Assembly (NCBI RefSeq): GCF_032118995.1
Contig: NC_092663.1
Coordinates: forward strand, 5,146,001-5,210,000
Reading direction: 5' to 3'
Origin: Asterias amurensis
Taxonomy: Eukaryota > Echinodermata > Asteroidea > Forcipulatida > Asteriidae
Length of the DNA: 64,000 bases
Shown: positions 63,801-64,000 of the stretch, one piece after another
Numbering within the stretch: the stretch's first letter is position 1
How the letters are laid out: every line of letters begins with the position of its first letter
Made by a program: the position numbers and the translations under genes
The notes under the pieces: generated by a model
Told to the model about the DNA's origin: nothing
Database searches by the model: none
The model's input: the letters and a program-made list of their open reading frames with translations, nothing else

Positions 63801-63986
63801 GCCGACGATGGAACATCAGAAGCAATACCCCAAAGTCAAACTGCTAAGACAATCGGATGTAATACAAAGTCGTCATTTTGTGTTGCAATCACGTGCACGG
63901 TCGTAGCACCCAGTGGTGCTGGTGCAGATAAAGACAGTGCGTTTGTTCGAATCAAATCAAGGATGTATGAGAAAACATTCTTTGAG
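51841..63986 (+). CDS. Integrin alpha subunit, copy B, exons 2-25, no exon 1 seen
   Basis: Exons: 51841-51951, 52120-52217, 52591-52720, 53192-53259, 53748-53793, 53986-54152, 54498-54607, 55164-55266, 55917-56019, 56168-56256, 56872-56962, 57235-57280, 57497-57601, 57836-57891, 58564-58721, 58862-59005, 59513-59577, 60488-60635, 61207-61290, 61454-61533, 61870-61959, 62261-62375, 62613-62774, 63750-63986. All lengths except exon 2 equal those of copy A, with no stop or frameshift. I count 24 replaced codons and 10 silent changes. Replacements cluster in exon 4 (TDFESQ to TNFASP, propeller), exon 21 (three) and exon 23 (five). RKRR and the cation loops are kept. Homology starts inside intron 1, so the signal-peptide exon is not included. 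Exon 2 lacks 8 bases next to its acceptor, shifting its entry phase. It may be a young paralogue using another first exon, a decaying copy, or an assembled second haplotype. The tail exons lie beyond the window. Confidence 0.85.
53474..53623 (-). repeat. tRNA-derived SINE relic, intron 5 of copy B
   Basis: Counterpart of 26533-26682, with the same antisense B-box-like sequence. Inherited through the segmental duplication, not an independent insertion. Confidence 0.5.
55446..55830. mobile_element. MITE-like element, intron 9 of copy B
   Basis: Same position and length as 28505-28889, with only a few base differences. Confidence 0.85.
59781..60166. mobile_element. Full MITE in intron 18 of copy B
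   Basis: 386 bp with both terminal inverted repeats. Copy A keeps only the left end, so this copy shows the ancestral state of the intron. Confidence 0.85.
60836..61190. mobile_element. Degenerate MITE relative, intron 19 of copy B
   Basis: Counterpart of 33517-33840. Contains a tandem duplication of about 30 bp (AATAGAAATGGCTC..GTAACGTAG appears twice) that copy A lacks. Confidence 0.6.
63045..63431. mobile_element. MITE-like element, intron 24 of copy B
   Basis: Counterpart of 35701-36087, same length and ends. Confidence 0.85.
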
Positions 63987-64000
63987 GTAATAAAGTAAAG

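Larger units (their letters stand above)
50515..64000 (+). repeat. Duplicated segment, integrin copy B side
   Basis: Collinear with 23545-36657 and cut by the window edge. The net length excess of about 370 bp comes mainly from the intact MITE plus flank in intron 18, offset by missing pieces in intron 15 and elsewhere. Confidence 0.95.

Noticed and set aside
1-64000. Retroviral, LTR or Polinton-type elements
   Set aside because: No long terminal repeats, reverse transcriptase, integrase, capsid or envelope motifs were recognised in any long frame.

Overview
The window is animal nuclear DNA: AT-rich, with intron-rich genes, dispersed inverted-repeat elements and microsatellites. The gene content (an RGD-class-like integrin alpha, and a stonustoxin-fold protein with a fibronectin type III tail) and the style of the repeats suggest a marine invertebrate deuterostome. 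An echinoderm, perhaps a sea star, is my best guess; this is inference from gene and repeat style, not proof.

Layout. (1) 1-1060: intergenic DNA. (2) 1061-21245: a 20-kb head-to-tail array of tRNA-Asp(GTC) genes. I count 133 copies by eye at 144-152 bp spacing, about 59 of them identical to the consensus, all on the + strand. Most have their own oligo-T terminator; seven lack one. Larger 12-, 8/9- and 4-unit periods show repeated unequal exchange. (3) 21978-37987: a complete integrin alpha gene (copy A) with 28 coding exons and a 1039-residue product that I could follow phase by phase. (4) 37988-43691: gene-poor DNA with a degenerate tandem repeat, an inverted-repeat element with TTAA ends, and a short element carrying a THAP-like start. 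(5) 43692-45527, minus strand: an intact, apparently single-exon SNTX-family protein (MACPF/CDC-like, helical and thioredoxin-like regions) ending in FN3 and a CaaX box. (6) 45528-50514: a tRNA-like sequence, a 1.4-kb element with inverted ends and internal tandem units, and otherwise unassigned DNA. (7) 50515-64000: a second copy of the integrin locus (copy B), 1-2% diverged, starting inside intron 1 and running off the right edge. Exons 2-25 are open, but no signal-peptide exon is present and the exon-2 acceptor has been altered.

How it fits together. The integrin gene encodes a cell-surface adhesion receptor chain: seven-bladed propeller with three cation loops, leg domains, an RKRR processing site, one membrane span and a GFFKR tail. 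Copies A and B are tandem, with starts of homology 26,970 bp apart and the SNTX-like gene between them. The tRNA array is unrelated in function and ends about 780 bp before the integrin start codon. No virus-like or LTR element was recognised.
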